Origin: Bacteroidales bacterium
GTDB taxonomy: Bacteria; Bacteroidota; Bacteroidia; Bacteroidales; M50B96
Length of the DNA stretch: 45,820 bases
Direction of reading: 5' to 3'
NCBI GenBank assembly: GCA_018401015.1
Contig: JAGYLP010000015.1
Coordinates: 1 to 45,820, forward strand
Below, piece after piece: positions 16,554-25,987 of this stretch. Made by a program: the position numbers and the translations under genes. Position 1 is the stretch's first letter, and every line of letters begins with the position of its first letter. A model generated the notes under the pieces. That model ran no database searches and had not been told where the DNA came from. It worked only from the letters and a program-made list of their open reading frames with translations.

Positions 16554-17963
16554 TTAGTTGCGTCCGCGTTTGCCGCCTCGCCCCTTGAAAAGCGATGGGT
16601 CGAATCCTTCTGGCATTTTATTCAGGCTGGAGTCTTCCTCTTTGAAACGTTCTTCCTCCAATCTTTTTTGTTCTGCTTCTTGTTGTCGTTTCTCCTCGGC
16701 CTCTTGTTTCATTTTTTCGTATAGTTCGAGCCCTGCATAGGATAAGTCATTTTCATTTTCGATATCCGATAAATACACCCAATCTTCTTCCTCCAGACCT
16801 TCTAGAATCTGAATTCGATTATCGTTGGATACCCCGGCCTGAATCACTTGTTTTACCTTTGAAAACCCACTCTCTTTCACAACATAACTTAAACTGTCGT
16901 TGGTACGAATGGCCTCAAGCGGTACTTGCAGCACTTGCTTCAGTTCACTCACGGTAATAACGTTGCTGGTGGTCATGTTGGGACGCAAGATGGTGTCGGA
17001 TGCCAGGATTTTGATTAAAACCTCGAACACTTTTGCATCGGAATTAGGAAGATCTTCTCCAACATTGGCTACGCTTGTAACAATGCCTGCGTATTGTTTT
17101 CCGGGGAAAGCGTCTATCTCGATGCTGACACTCTGACCTTTCGACACCTTACTAATATCGATTTCATTCACGTAGGTTTTCGACATCATCGACGACATAT
17201 CGGGCAGTGTTGCTACAGTAGGATCCCAGCCGCCTACTTCGGAGCCTACCTTTCGTTTTTGCCCACCCCATTCTTTCTGATAAATCACCATGCCCGATTT
17301 AGGGGCTTGAATGGTCAATTCTTGCATGATTTCCTCCAGGTCTTTGTAGCGACGTTGCTGTTGAATCAAAGAGATATGAACCTGTGTCATCGATGCTTCG
17401 TTCTTAGCTACTTTTAAATCGTAACTCTCGAGTGCCTGAGAATAAGCTCGTTTAGCCTGATCAAGTTTTATATTCGCTTGTCGCTTGGTAGCAGGTGATT
17501 CATAAATGGATTCTTCTACTTCAATTTCGGCTTCTTCAACAGCATAATTCAGATTGATGAGCTGATCGCGCAGGCTACGCAAATCCAGGGCAGTGTCCAA
17601 TTGGGTTTGTTCATACTGCGATTCAGCTTTTTGAAGTTGCTCTTTCACTTCTTCTAATCGCTGATCAATTTCATTTTTGTCGAGCTGAGCCACATAATCG
17701 CCGCTGTCTACTAAGGTACCCTCCGGAACTAAATCGGTGATTTTTATTCGCCAAACTCCAATGCTTCGTAGATTTGGGGCTGAAATTAACTCTGAGTTTT
17801 CTGCCTGCAATTCCCCTGTGGTCTTAACCGTAATCAACATATCGGAAATTTCTGCCGGTACTTTTATATCGTTTTCAACGGTTGATTTATTGAGGTTCAG
17901 GTATAAAGCAACTGCTATTCCAAGTGAGGCAAGGAGGATTATAATCCAGTAGGTTTTCTTCAT
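16554..17963 (-). CDS. Periplasmic adaptor (HlyD/MacA-like) of an efflux system
   Basis: A 469-residue membrane-fusion protein with an N-terminal membrane anchor (MKKTYWIIILLASLGIAVALYL), a first beta/lipoyl half ('IRSIGVWRIKITDLVPEGTLV'-like region near residues 66-90), a long coiled-coil hairpin (about 90-215), the second lipoyl half ('IQAPKSGMVIYQKEWGGQKRK') and a beta-barrel. It links the permease and the TolC-like channel. The last about 55 residues are an unusual charged tail, rich in E, K, Q and R (EEKRQQEAEQKRLEEERFKEE) and ending GGKRGRN. It is the first gene of the three-gene operon, transcribed from an AT-rich divergent region (17964-18256). Confidence 0.92.
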   Translation of the reverse strand: MKKTYWIIILLASLGIAVALYLNLNKSTVENDIKVPAEISDMLITVKTTGELQAENSELISAPNLRSIGVWRIKITDLVPEGTLVDSGDYVAQLDKNEIDQRLEEVKEQLQKAESQYEQTQLDTALDLRSLRDQLINLNYAVEEAEIEVEESIYESPATKRQANIKLDQAKRAYSQALESYDLKVAKNEASMTQVHISLIQQQRRYKDLEEIMQELTIQAPKSGMVIYQKEWGGQKRKVGSEVGGWDPTVATLPDMSSMMSKTYVNEIDISKVSKGQSVSIEIDAFPGKQYAGIVTSVANVGEDLPNSDAKVFEVLIKILASDTILRPNMTTSNVITVSELKQVLQVPLEAIRTNDSLSYVVKESGFSKVKQVIQAGVSNDNRIQILEGLEEEDWVYLSDIENENDLSYAGLELYEKMKQEAEEKRQQEAEQKRLEEERFKEEDSSLNKMPEGFDPSLFKGRGGKRGRN

Positions 17964-18256
17964 GATTTGGTTCTAAAATCAGGATTGGATAAAAAATTTT
18001 ATCAATAAGTTCTAATAATACTAGTTTATTGTCTAGATATTTTGTGTAGTGTTATTTTAGGGCCACTAAATTAATGATATTAGTCGGCTTTTCTAGTTAT
18101 ACGCCAAATTATCCTTCAAATTTTAGCATTTTAAAAGGCTAAACGTGGTTATTTCTTTTTTAGGTATATTTTTTGGCTGTTTTTTGACATTTTTTTTCGT
18201 TTGAAAGGAAAAAATGATTAATTTCATACTGCTTAACAATTAATTTTTATACACCC

Positions 18257-19582
18257 ATGCGAAAATCATTTATTATGAGCTTATTAGTTCTGATAGTCGG
18301 AACTCTTGGCGCCCAAAGCTCAATCAACAGCAAAACCCCGATTAACCAAATTTTCCAAAGCTATAAAGTTTTTTCGCACGACTTTACTTCACCCGAAAAA
18401 GTCAATGCTTTTAATGCAAATTCACCAAAGTCCCAGCTGGACTCAGAAGCAGAGGCAATGGTTGCGATGGAGCTGCCCGGTTTCATCCGTTCTGAAATGT
18501 TTTACAACGATTTTGGGCAAAATATTTCGATTAAAGATTTTGATGTGGATGAAACTACTAGTGATTATGTGTTGTCCTTTGAATCCCAACTAAGCTATTA
18601 TCCAGAAGGTTTACTGCAAACCATGCTCACCTTTAGTGATTATGACACGATAACTTCTTTGCCAGCCTCCGTCGAGTTAACAGAATACTTCTACGATGCC
18701 AACGAATGGGTAATCTCAGAAATCCTTTCGATACCATCGGAAGAATTGACGGACTACACTCCAATCGAGAAAACTGATTACGAATACGATCAGGATGGAA
18801 ATGTTACCAGCGAACTGGTTTATTCGTACAATGCAATGGATCAAACCTGGGAACTTATCGAAGAAGCAACCCATCAATACACCTTTACTACAGAAGGGTG
18901 GGTCGAAACTAAAGTTTCCTTGTCCCAATTTCCACCCGACACGAACTGGATTATCAACGATTCTACTTTTAATTCATACACCCCAGAAGGCTGGCTAACC
19001 TTAACAGAAGTCTACTCTTGGGATATGCTCGAGAATACATGGGCTCCAACTGCTAAGAATGTCAATTCCTACGACGAACATGGAAATATGATCACTCAGG
19101 AAGCGAATCAATGGTCAGGAACTGACTGGGCACCTTTTATGCTGGTTGATATGACTTTCGATACCAATACGTTAGCTTCCGATCTTATTTTTCCTTATCC
19201 TGGATCCATGGATGGAATGTACCATAAGCCACTTTCTCAATCCATTAGTATTTGGACCGGAATGTTCTATTTCCCTTTTGGCACCCTCACCTTCGAATAT
19301 GAAATGATTATGTTGGACGTTGTTTCAGTTAACGAACAATTGGAGCTAAGTATTTATCCGAATCCAATTTCAGCAGGGCAGTTATTAAATATTCGTGGAT
19401 TGGAAAACGTTCAGGAACCAATTATGTTTACCATGTATAGTCTTAACGGTGCCTTAGTTGCACAACAACCGATTCAGGGCTCTTCCATGGTTCCCATGAG
19501 CAACTTGCCCGCAGGTTTATATACTTTCCAGATAACCGACAGGAATATTGTTTTGTCTTCGGGCAAGCTAATCGTTAAGTAA
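18257..19582 (+). CDS. T9SS type A sorting-domain protein with YD-like repeats
   Basis: A secreted protein of 441 residues. N-terminal signal peptide MRKSFIMSLLVLIVGTLGAQ. The middle (about residues 130-330) carries loosely repeated units of the type 'YDQDGNV..E..YSYN....TW' and 'NSYDEHGNM.TQEANQW', similar to YD/RHS-like beta repeats found in Bacteroidota extracellular proteins. The C-terminal tail (about 360-441: LELSIYPNPISAGQLLNI ... SSGKLIVK) is a T9SS sorting domain. Function of the middle region is unknown. A bidirectional terminator follows at 19605-19640. The 293-bp AT-rich upstream region separates it from the divergent efflux operon. Confidence 0.88.
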   Translation: MRKSFIMSLLVLIVGTLGAQSSINSKTPINQIFQSYKVFSHDFTSPEKVNAFNANSPKSQLDSEAEAMVAMELPGFIRSEMFYNDFGQNISIKDFDVDETTSDYVLSFESQLSYYPEGLLQTMLTFSDYDTITSLPASVELTEYFYDANEWVISEILSIPSEELTDYTPIEKTDYEYDQDGNVTSELVYSYNAMDQTWELIEEATHQYTFTTEGWVETKVSLSQFPPDTNWIINDSTFNSYTPEGWLTLTEVYSWDMLENTWAPTAKNVNSYDEHGNMITQEANQWSGTDWAPFMLVDMTFDTNTLASDLIFPYPGSMDGMYHKPLSQSISIWTGMFYFPFGTLTFEYEMIMLDVVSVNEQLELSIYPNPISAGQLLNIRGLENVQEPIMFTMYSLNGALVAQQPIQGSSMVPMSNLPAGLYTFQITDRNIVLSSGKLIVK

Positions 19583-19604
19583 TGATTCAGCTCTTCTAAA
19601 AGAT

Positions 19605-19640
19605 AAAAAGAGTGATGTAACCCAACATCACTCTTTTTTT
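19605..19640. terminator. Bidirectional intrinsic terminator
   Basis: Stem AGAGTGATGT / ACATCACTCT (19609-19618 and 19625-19634), extended by A4/T4, with a 6-base loop and a T run on both strands. It lies between the convergent T9SS-cargo gene and the SelD-fusion gene and can end transcription from both sides. Confidence 0.9.
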
Positions 19641-19700
19641 GTGCCTATTCGTTTTTAATCGTAAAATAGAAAGTCCTTCAGCCCTTCCTATTTATTCGTT

Positions 19701-21908
19701 CTACAGAATATGGATAATGCCTTTCCCTTTGCTACGGAATTTTCCAATTATAGCGGTAGATTCTATTCCTGCTTCCAATAATTTCTGGAGTAAGCGATCA
19801 GCTTCATCCTCCTTAATGGCAATAAGCAGTCCGCCCGAAGTTTGCGCATCGGCAAGCAGTGTTAGACTTAATTCATCGATTTGAGGAGAAGGCTGAATCC
19901 AGTCCTGAACGAAAGCTAAATTATCCTTAGTTCCTCCCGGGATTACGTTGGCCGCAATGAACTGTTTTACTTTGGGGAAAACGGGCACTTTGTCGGACCA
20001 TAGCTCAACATCGACTCCAGAACCTCCCGACATTTCTTTCAGGTGTCCGAGTAGGCCAAAACCAGTAACATCGGTGCATGCACTTACCGGAAACGATTCC
20101 ATGATTTCGGCCGGCAGCTTATTCAAGCGCGCCATGCTCTGCTGGAATTCAACGGCATCGACCTCCTGTAAAAGTCCTCTCTTTAGTGCAGTAGCTAAAA
20201 TTCCGGTACCAATGGGTTTGGTTAAAAGGATAACATCATTTGGCTTGGCTGTATTATTTCGTAAGATTTTATCCGGATGAACCCGACCATTGACCACCAT
20301 TCCATACTTCGGTTCGGTATCGTCCACCGTGTGCCCTCCCAGAATGGGAATTCCTGCTTCGGCAGCCTTGTCCTGTGCACCCGTTAAGATTTGTTTCAAT
20401 ACTTCAATGGGTAAACGGTTCGAAGGAAAACCAACAATATTTAACGCAAACATGGGCTTTGCACCCATGGCATAAATGTCGCTAAGTGCATTCGCCGCTG
20501 CAATGGCCCCAAAGAGGTAGGGGTCGTCGGCTATCGGCGTAAAAAAGTCGAGGGTCTGAACAAGAGCCATGTCTTCGCTTATTGCTACCACTGCAGCATC
20601 GTCGGAGCTTTCGGTTCCGACCAGAATAGAAGTATCGGCCAAGGGAGGCAAGTTTTGGAGCACCTCTTCGAGCACTTGTGGTCGCAATTTGCAGGCGCAA
20701 CCCAACCCGTGTGTGAAATGCGTGAGCTTAATCTCTTTCCAATCCAGGTTAATCAAACCAGGATCATTACCCGTTTTCAATTTGCTTAAGCTTTCACTTA
20801 TCTGTGAAACAGCTTCGTCAATTTCCTGAAAGCTGGAGTATTTACCAACCGAAAAGCGCACAGTTCCCATCGCATACTCGGTCGGAATTTTCATGGCTTC
20901 GATTACGGGCGACACATCCACTTGCTCGCTATGGCAAGCTGCTCCGGCCGATGCAGCCACTCCTTGCAATTCGGCCAAGAGAGTATTGGCTTCCACTCCC
21001 GGAAAACTAACATTCAGGGTGTTGGGTAAACGTATTTCCGGATGACCGTTTAGTTTCATCTCCGGATGACGTTCAAGTAGTTCTTGATATAAATAATCGC
21101 GTATGCTTTGTTGTCGGGGCATTTCGGTCTGTATCGACTCCATCGCCAATTGGGCTGCTTCTCCTAATCCAACAATTTCCAGAATATTTTCAGTTCCGGC
21201 ACGTAAGTTTCGCTCGTGATCGGCACCGTGCATGAATTTTTCCAATTGCACACCTGTACGAATGTATAAAGCACCTACACCCTTGGGAGCATATAATTTA
21301 TGTCCGGCAATACTCAGTAAATCGACCTGCATTTTCTGAACATCGACAGGTATTTTTCCGGTCGATTGAGCTGCATCGGAATGAAACAGGATTCCATTTC
21401 TTTTAGCAATAAGTCCAATCTTTTCAATGGGCTGGATGCTGCCAACTTCATTGTTAGCATGCATGATACTGATGAGAATGGTGTCGGGTCGGAGGGCTTT
21501 CTCTACATCATCTGGATTCACCATTCCGTATTCATCAACCGGAAGGTAACTCACCGAAAAACTTTGTTTTTCCAAATAGGAGCACACTTCGGTAACTGCA
21601 GGGTGTTCAACTTGGCTGGTAATGATGTGTTTCCCTTTATGTTGATTCGCAAAAGCAGCTCCTTTGATGGCCATATTATTCGATTCAGTTCCACCGGAAG
21701 TGAAGATAATTTCCCACGGTTCGCAGTGAATCAAACGTGCCAGGTGTTCCCTTGCTTCTTCTACTGCCATTCGGCTGGTTGAACCATAAGCATGTGAACT
21801 GGATGGATTTCCAAAATGCTTATCTAAAAAAGGTTTCATTGCCTCAGCTACTCGCGGATCGATGGGAGTGCTGGCGTTGTAATCGAGGTATATAACTTTT
21901 TTTTCCAT
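19701..21908 (-). CDS. Fusion protein: selenocysteine lyase-like (NifS family) + selenide water dikinase (SelD)
   Basis: A 735-residue two-enzyme fusion. Residues 1 to about 380 are a class V PLP aminotransferase: H-S-D-A-A-Q around 176-181, PLP lysine K204 in SIAGHKLY, and catalytic C325 in SAGAACHSE. That cysteine loop is closer to selenocysteine lyase than to IscS (SGSACTS). Residues from about 393 are SelD: H-x-L-G-C-A-C-K with C404, C406 and K407, then DDAAV, ALSDIYAMG, GGHTVDD and TDVTGFGLLGH. SelD makes selenophosphate from selenide and ATP. A fused lyase could hand selenium directly to SelD. It starts 34 bp after the DUF5916 gene on the same strand. No selA, selB, tRNA-Sec or mnmH (selU) is in the window. 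No internal start or stop suggests two separate genes. Confidence 0.93.
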   Translation of the reverse strand: MEKKVIYLDYNASTPIDPRVAEAMKPFLDKHFGNPSSSHAYGSTSRMAVEEAREHLARLIHCEPWEIIFTSGGTESNNMAIKGAAFANQHKGKHIITSQVEHPAVTEVCSYLEKQSFSVSYLPVDEYGMVNPDDVEKALRPDTILISIMHANNEVGSIQPIEKIGLIAKRNGILFHSDAAQSTGKIPVDVQKMQVDLLSIAGHKLYAPKGVGALYIRTGVQLEKFMHGADHERNLRAGTENILEIVGLGEAAQLAMESIQTEMPRQQSIRDYLYQELLERHPEMKLNGHPEIRLPNTLNVSFPGVEANTLLAELQGVAASAGAACHSEQVDVSPVIEAMKIPTEYAMGTVRFSVGKYSSFQEIDEAVSQISESLSKLKTGNDPGLINLDWKEIKLTHFTHGLGCACKLRPQVLEEVLQNLPPLADTSILVGTESSDDAAVVAISEDMALVQTLDFFTPIADDPYLFGAIAAANALSDIYAMGAKPMFALNIVGFPSNRLPIEVLKQILTGAQDKAAEAGIPILGGHTVDDTEPKYGMVVNGRVHPDKILRNNTAKPNDVILLTKPIGTGILATALKRGLLQEVDAVEFQQSMARLNKLPAEIMESFPVSACTDVTGFGLLGHLKEMSGGSGVDVELWSDKVPVFPKVKQFIAANVIPGGTKDNLAFVQDWIQPSPQIDELSLTLLADAQTSGGLLIAIKEDEADRLLQKLLEAGIESTAIIGKFRSKGKGIIHIL

Positions 21909-21942
21909 GTCGGATTTGCCTGCTTTTTAGTTTGTGGCTAAA

Positions 21943-24363
21943 TTACAATTGAAAAAATTGATAATCGACATAGTAAATGAGTTTAAACGATAAAGAATTG
22001 CTCTGGTCGGCCATGACGGTGTTCCTCAAGTTTGTCCAGTAGCCGGTGTTTACGGTGGGATGCGATTCGGGTAAAATGAAGTTTTTCCAGACCAAGTTAA
22101 GAAAACTTCCGGGAGCGAAATTCCATGAAAATACCCAATCGATGCTAAAGACGTTGTAATTAATATCCTGATTCTGCGTATCAAATGTTTCACTTTCGAA
22201 GGCCTCAATATCACCGTTGGGTTGCAACTCCTGAAAACTCCGGTAATCGACCAGATTATTCAAATGGCGAAAATCGATACGTATCGCAGCTTCGTTGTTA
22301 AACACATAGGAGGCACCCAGACTATTCGTAAGAGAAGAATTATTTCGAATTCCTAGGATGATTTCCTGCTCGGAGAAATGGGTTACATAACCGACTTCGC
22401 CAAAAGACCGGTTCCAATGCATCCGAGGGACAAGAAAAAGATGGTTGTTCACCCGGATTCGAGGAGAGAAACTCAGGTAATAATTGGTCGTAAAGCGAAT
22501 ATCGTCGGTGAATCCCATTTGTATGTCGATTGCCAAGGCTTTGCGATAATCGGAACTAATCCAACCGGTAAGTCGATATCGTTCCGGGTGACGGTAATAA
22601 CGATTGGCAACTCGAGGTTCAAAATAATCGTGGTAACCCAGGGGCCATAGGGAATGATTCCAGCCAAGCGATAAATAATTTTTAAAGGTAAGAACCCCCG
22701 ATTGATAAAATTCAAGCAAGGAATACTTACCCGTTGAAAAAACTTGCTGATAGCTGCCTCCTGCACTGGTATTGATACTCAATAGGTAACGTCCGGGGGT
22801 ATATTTGCGATAGTTGCCTTCCAATCCCTGCAGTATCATGTTGTTATAAGCCAGATAGGCCATGTCGTTCGGGTCGTAACGATCCGATAGAATATCCCAG
22901 TAGTAATGATAATTGTATCGTCCGTTGAATTTCCCGATTCTTCCATTCAGGTAATAACCTTTCGATGCCCTCTCAATGGCTTGTCCAGTTTTGTAGCTCA
23001 AGGCCGATTGAAACTCAATTCCCATTCGATTCGATGCGTCCATAAGCCTCAAGCCCAATCCGGTAACATTCGCAATACTATCAATTTCCGGGCGATAAAC
23101 ATTGGTGTTAATAAGGTTGATATAGGAATTGTTCCTCATGGCTTGATCCATTACCAGTATATTGAAATTCGTGAAAGGATCGGTGAGGATTTTTCGAGTT
23201 TCGTCTTGCGAGTTCCTAACAGTGGCATAGCTACGGTCCGTCATTGCATTGAAAACCCCTAGACCAAGCCCATTCGACATTCTACCGGAGAATTTGGTAG
23301 CATTCAAAAGCTTTCCTTCCGACGGATTTAGTTCAACCGTTTCCCCTTCTTCGAGGAGATTATTGACTTTTCCGGCATACATCGGACGTTTCCCTATCCT
23401 GCGACTGTAAAACAAGCCTTGCTTGTTGAATAATTCAGTTCCCTCGTTGAAGAAGGCTCGATTCTCATTGTAATAAATTTCATAAGGACTTAAGTTCAGG
23501 ACTATTTGGTCGGTAATCGTTTGACCAAAATCGGGAATAAGGGTCATATCGAGGGTGAAACTTTCGTTTACACCGTACTTAACATCCATCCCGCCAGCCA
23601 AGGTTTCATCCATTTTGGAATGTTGAGGGGTTTTTTGCAAGTAGCCCGATAGGTAAGGGAAAAACGCCAAGCGAAGAGGGTGCTTAATGTTGCTGATCCC
23701 CCGGAGAATACCTGCCTGCACGGTAACCTCTCCTGTTTCTTTATTGATTGGATTCCAGGAAGAAAATTCCCGCGTTCGCCTCACCAAGCGCCTGAAGTTG
23801 ATCCCCCATGCTTGATTAACTTGTTGGGGAATGCGCAAGGCAGAATAGGGTATAAGGATTTCGACTGTCCATCCCAGCGAATCAATTGAAGTTTCGCTCA
23901 GCCATACAGCATTCCAACTCTCGTCTTCGCTATTGCCCGATAATCGCACATCGCTTTGAACATTTGCGGCCGTAACATAGAAAAGAAAGGCGTTTTGATG
24001 ATCGTTGTAGGCATTTATTTCGACCATGAAGGCATCGGCATTCCCATTTCGGTTGTTCCGTATGGTGAGCTCCTTCAAGATTGAATCAGGAGCATGATCG
24101 TACAATCGCGCTCCTACATAAAATGCTCTGTCGGTATATAAAGTCCTCACCTCGGAACGAAATTCAGACCGTACTCCAATTTCCGGGTCGTATATGTAGA
24201 AGCTATCCGCAATGGCAGCCTCCTTCCATGCAGCTTCGTCGAGCTTACCATCTACTTTAATTTTATCAGAAGAATACTGTGTGGTTAGTTCACGCGGAAA
24301 ATCTCCGGCATGCATTCCAGACACAAATAATCCCAAGAGCAGTAAGCAGCCTTTTAGCAGCAT
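21943..24363 (-). CDS. DUF5916 outer-membrane beta-barrel protein with CBM9-like domain
   Basis: A 806-residue protein with a signal peptide (MLLKGCLLLLGLFVSGMHAGD), a carbohydrate-binding family 9-like N-terminal domain (about residues 28-215: 'IKVDGKLDEAAWKEA', 'YTDRAFYVGARLYD', 'WTVEILIPYSALRI') and a long C-terminal region of alternating beta-strands that probably forms an outer-membrane barrel. 'DFGQTITDQIVLNLSPYEIYYNENRAFFNEG' is the signature of the DUF5916 family. The family's molecular function is unknown to me; it is widespread in Bacteroidota. It is upstream of the SelD fusion with a 34-bp gap, so it may share its transcript. The 162-bp divergent region to the globin gene holds the promoters of both. 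Confidence 0.88.
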   Translation of the reverse strand: MLLKGCLLLLGLFVSGMHAGDFPRELTTQYSSDKIKVDGKLDEAAWKEAAIADSFYIYDPEIGVRSEFRSEVRTLYTDRAFYVGARLYDHAPDSILKELTIRNNRNGNADAFMVEINAYNDHQNAFLFYVTAANVQSDVRLSGNSEDESWNAVWLSETSIDSLGWTVEILIPYSALRIPQQVNQAWGINFRRLVRRTREFSSWNPINKETGEVTVQAGILRGISNIKHPLRLAFFPYLSGYLQKTPQHSKMDETLAGGMDVKYGVNESFTLDMTLIPDFGQTITDQIVLNLSPYEIYYNENRAFFNEGTELFNKQGLFYSRRIGKRPMYAGKVNNLLEEGETVELNPSEGKLLNATKFSGRMSNGLGLGVFNAMTDRSYATVRNSQDETRKILTDPFTNFNILVMDQAMRNNSYINLINTNVYRPEIDSIANVTGLGLRLMDASNRMGIEFQSALSYKTGQAIERASKGYYLNGRIGKFNGRYNYHYYWDILSDRYDPNDMAYLAYNNMILQGLEGNYRKYTPGRYLLSINTSAGGSYQQVFSTGKYSLLEFYQSGVLTFKNYLSLGWNHSLWPLGYHDYFEPRVANRYYRHPERYRLTGWISSDYRKALAIDIQMGFTDDIRFTTNYYLSFSPRIRVNNHLFLVPRMHWNRSFGEVGYVTHFSEQEIILGIRNNSSLTNSLGASYVFNNEAAIRIDFRHLNNLVDYRSFQELQPNGDIEAFESETFDTQNQDINYNVFSIDWVFSWNFAPGSFLNLVWKNFILPESHPTVNTGYWTNLRNTVMADQSNSLSFKLIYYVDYQFFQL

Positions 24364-24483
24364 AATCGGTCATTTTTTCAAGAACAAATCTAGATTTTTC
24401 GTCGAATAGAAAGGCATTCAAAAGCCAGCTATACAGCAGGCCGGTGTCGTTTACAGGTATTCGCATGTTTTAAGGCTTTTACT

Positions 24484-24491
24484 TAAATTTG
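24484..24491 (+). promoter_or_regulatory. Candidate -7 promoter element for the globin-rsmE operon
   Basis: TAAATTTG fits the TAnnTTTG -7 consensus and lies 34 bp before the globin ATG. No clear TTTG -33 box is present at the right distance, so the call is tentative. Confidence 0.4.
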
Positions 24492-24525
24492 CCTCTTTCC
24501 AAACAAACAATCTGAATCGCACTAT

Positions 24526-24903
24526 ATGAACGATAGAACTACCTATTTCGACCGAATCGGCGAAGAAAATCTGCGGAAACTAATCCATGATTTCTACGAA
24601 AATATTGCATCCGATCCGGTTATGCGCCCCATGTATCCTATGAATCTTGCGCCGGCAGAAGAACGCTTATACTTATTCATGCAACAATATTTAGGAGGAC
24701 CGCAAACCTATAACGAACTACGGGGACATCCTCGTTTGCGGCAGCGGCATTTCCCATTTTCCGTCGATTTAAATGCTCGCACCCATTGGATGGATTGTAT
24801 GATGCGTGCCATGCGAAAAAATCCGATGGATGATGAATCGAAGGCTTTCCTGGAATCGTATTTCGAGGATACGGCTACATTTTTACTCAATCGCCCAAAT
24901 TAA
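24526..24903 (+). CDS. Truncated haemoglobin, group II (GlbO type)
   Basis: A 125-residue 2-on-2 globin. Seen: Tyr24 at the B10 position (FYENIASDP), the 'YLGGPQTYNELRGHPRLRQRHFPF' block of group II globins with the proximal heme ligand His75, and Trp88 (G8) in THWMDCM. The family binds O2, NO or peroxide, and roles in NO or redox defence have been proposed. It ends 3 bp before rsmE and is co-transcribed with it. A -7-like TAAATTTG box lies upstream. Confidence 0.95.
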   Translation: MNDRTTYFDRIGEENLRKLIHDFYENIASDPVMRPMYPMNLAPAEERLYLFMQQYLGGPQTYNELRGHPRLRQRHFPFSVDLNARTHWMDCMMRAMRKNPMDDESKAFLESYFEDTATFLLNRPN

Positions 24904-24906
24904 GTC

Positions 24907-25665
24907 ATGCAATTATTCTACGCACCCGGACTGATGGGAGACCATCATCAACTTGATACTCAAGAGTCGCGACATTTGATTAAGGTTTTGCGCTATCGGC
25001 TGGGTGATCAGGTGTCACTCACCGATGGGCAAGGAAATTTATACACCGCGATTATCGACGATGCCAATCCAAACCGCTGTAGATTACGCATCGAAGGTGT
25101 CGAGTCCAATTACCAGCCGCTACCGTATTACCTGGCTATTGCAATCGCTCCGACAAAAAACATCGAGAGAATTGAATGGTTTCTGGAAAAAGCCACAGAA
25201 ATTGGGGTTTCCGAGATTTTCTTTTTCACCTCCGATAATTCCGAGCGCCACACTCTCAAGCTCGATCGCTTGCAAAAGGTCCTGATAGCTGCCATGAAAC
25301 AGTCCCTTTCGGCTTATTTACCAAAGCTGCATCATGGTCTTCAATTCCGGGAACTTGCGGGTGAATTAAGGAATTATCGGAACTACTTAGCATATTGTGG
25401 ATCGGGCGAGAAATCTTCCTTATGGCAAGCCTTTGATTCTGCCGAAAAGACCTGCATTTGGATAGGCCCGGAAGGAGATTTTAGTCCGGATGAAATACGT
25501 TGGAGTCAAGAGGCTGGCTTCGTTCCTATTAGTTTAGGCAACCGAAGGTTGAGGACTGAAACAGCGGCAGTTTTAGCCGTGAGCACCATTGCCGTGCTAC
25601 AACAAAAAAACAACACGAGTGAGTGGGGGAACTCTTTCCATGTTGTTTTAAGGGAGGGTAAGTAA
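24907..25665 (+). CDS. rsmE: 16S rRNA (uracil-1498-N3)-methyltransferase
   Basis: A 252-residue SPOUT-fold methyltransferase. Seen: N-terminal PUA-like domain with 'ESRHLIKVLRYRLGDQVSLTDGQG', then 'AIAPTKNIERIEWFLEKATEIGV', 'SERHTLKLDRLQKVLIAAMKQS' and the knotted C-terminal core 'IGPEGDFSPDE', 'SLGNRRLRTETAAV'. It uses SAM to methylate U1498 in the ribosomal decoding region. It follows the globin gene by 3 bp; no functional link between the two is evident. Confidence 0.96.
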   Translation: MQLFYAPGLMGDHHQLDTQESRHLIKVLRYRLGDQVSLTDGQGNLYTAIIDDANPNRCRLRIEGVESNYQPLPYYLAIAIAPTKNIERIEWFLEKATEIGVSEIFFFTSDNSERHTLKLDRLQKVLIAAMKQSLSAYLPKLHHGLQFRELAGELRNYRNYLAYCGSGEKSSLWQAFDSAEKTCIWIGPEGDFSPDEIRWSQEAGFVPISLGNRRLRTETAAVLAVSTIAVLQQKNNTSEWGNSFHVVLREGK

Positions 25666-25987
25666 TCCTATACTTAGCTGATAGTGGCTTCTGCTTGAAT
25701 AGGCTTGCTCATTTAAGTTGTTATTTACTCCCATTTATAACTAGACTTTGATTTTATATGCTTAGTGTTTTATAGTTAAAAAGTGAAGTATTTAGGGTCA
25801 AATGTATATGTTTTTATAGTTAGTTGTACTAAGTAGAAGTTATTTTTTTCATAAGGCTATTGGTTTTTATAGTATCCATTAATTGGAAGTGATTAAGAAA
25901 AATTGGTGTAAGTCGACTACAGGAGTATTTTCAGTAGCTTCCAACGAATATAATCTCCCTAAGGCAAGTGGTTAATATTAAATTAGG
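25666..25987. other. AT-rich intergenic region without a recognisable gene
   Basis: 322 bases without a supported gene between two genes on the same strand. The composition is much more AT-rich than the flanks. Three near copies of GTTTTTATAGT occur at about 25767, 25810 and 25863. No intrinsic terminator or tRNA was found. It may hold the promoter of the following gene or a small RNA. Confidence 0.5.

Noticed and set aside
19701-21908. Selenocysteine codon (in-frame TGA) in SelD
   Set aside because: The catalytic position is encoded as Cys (C404) and no in-frame stop occurs.
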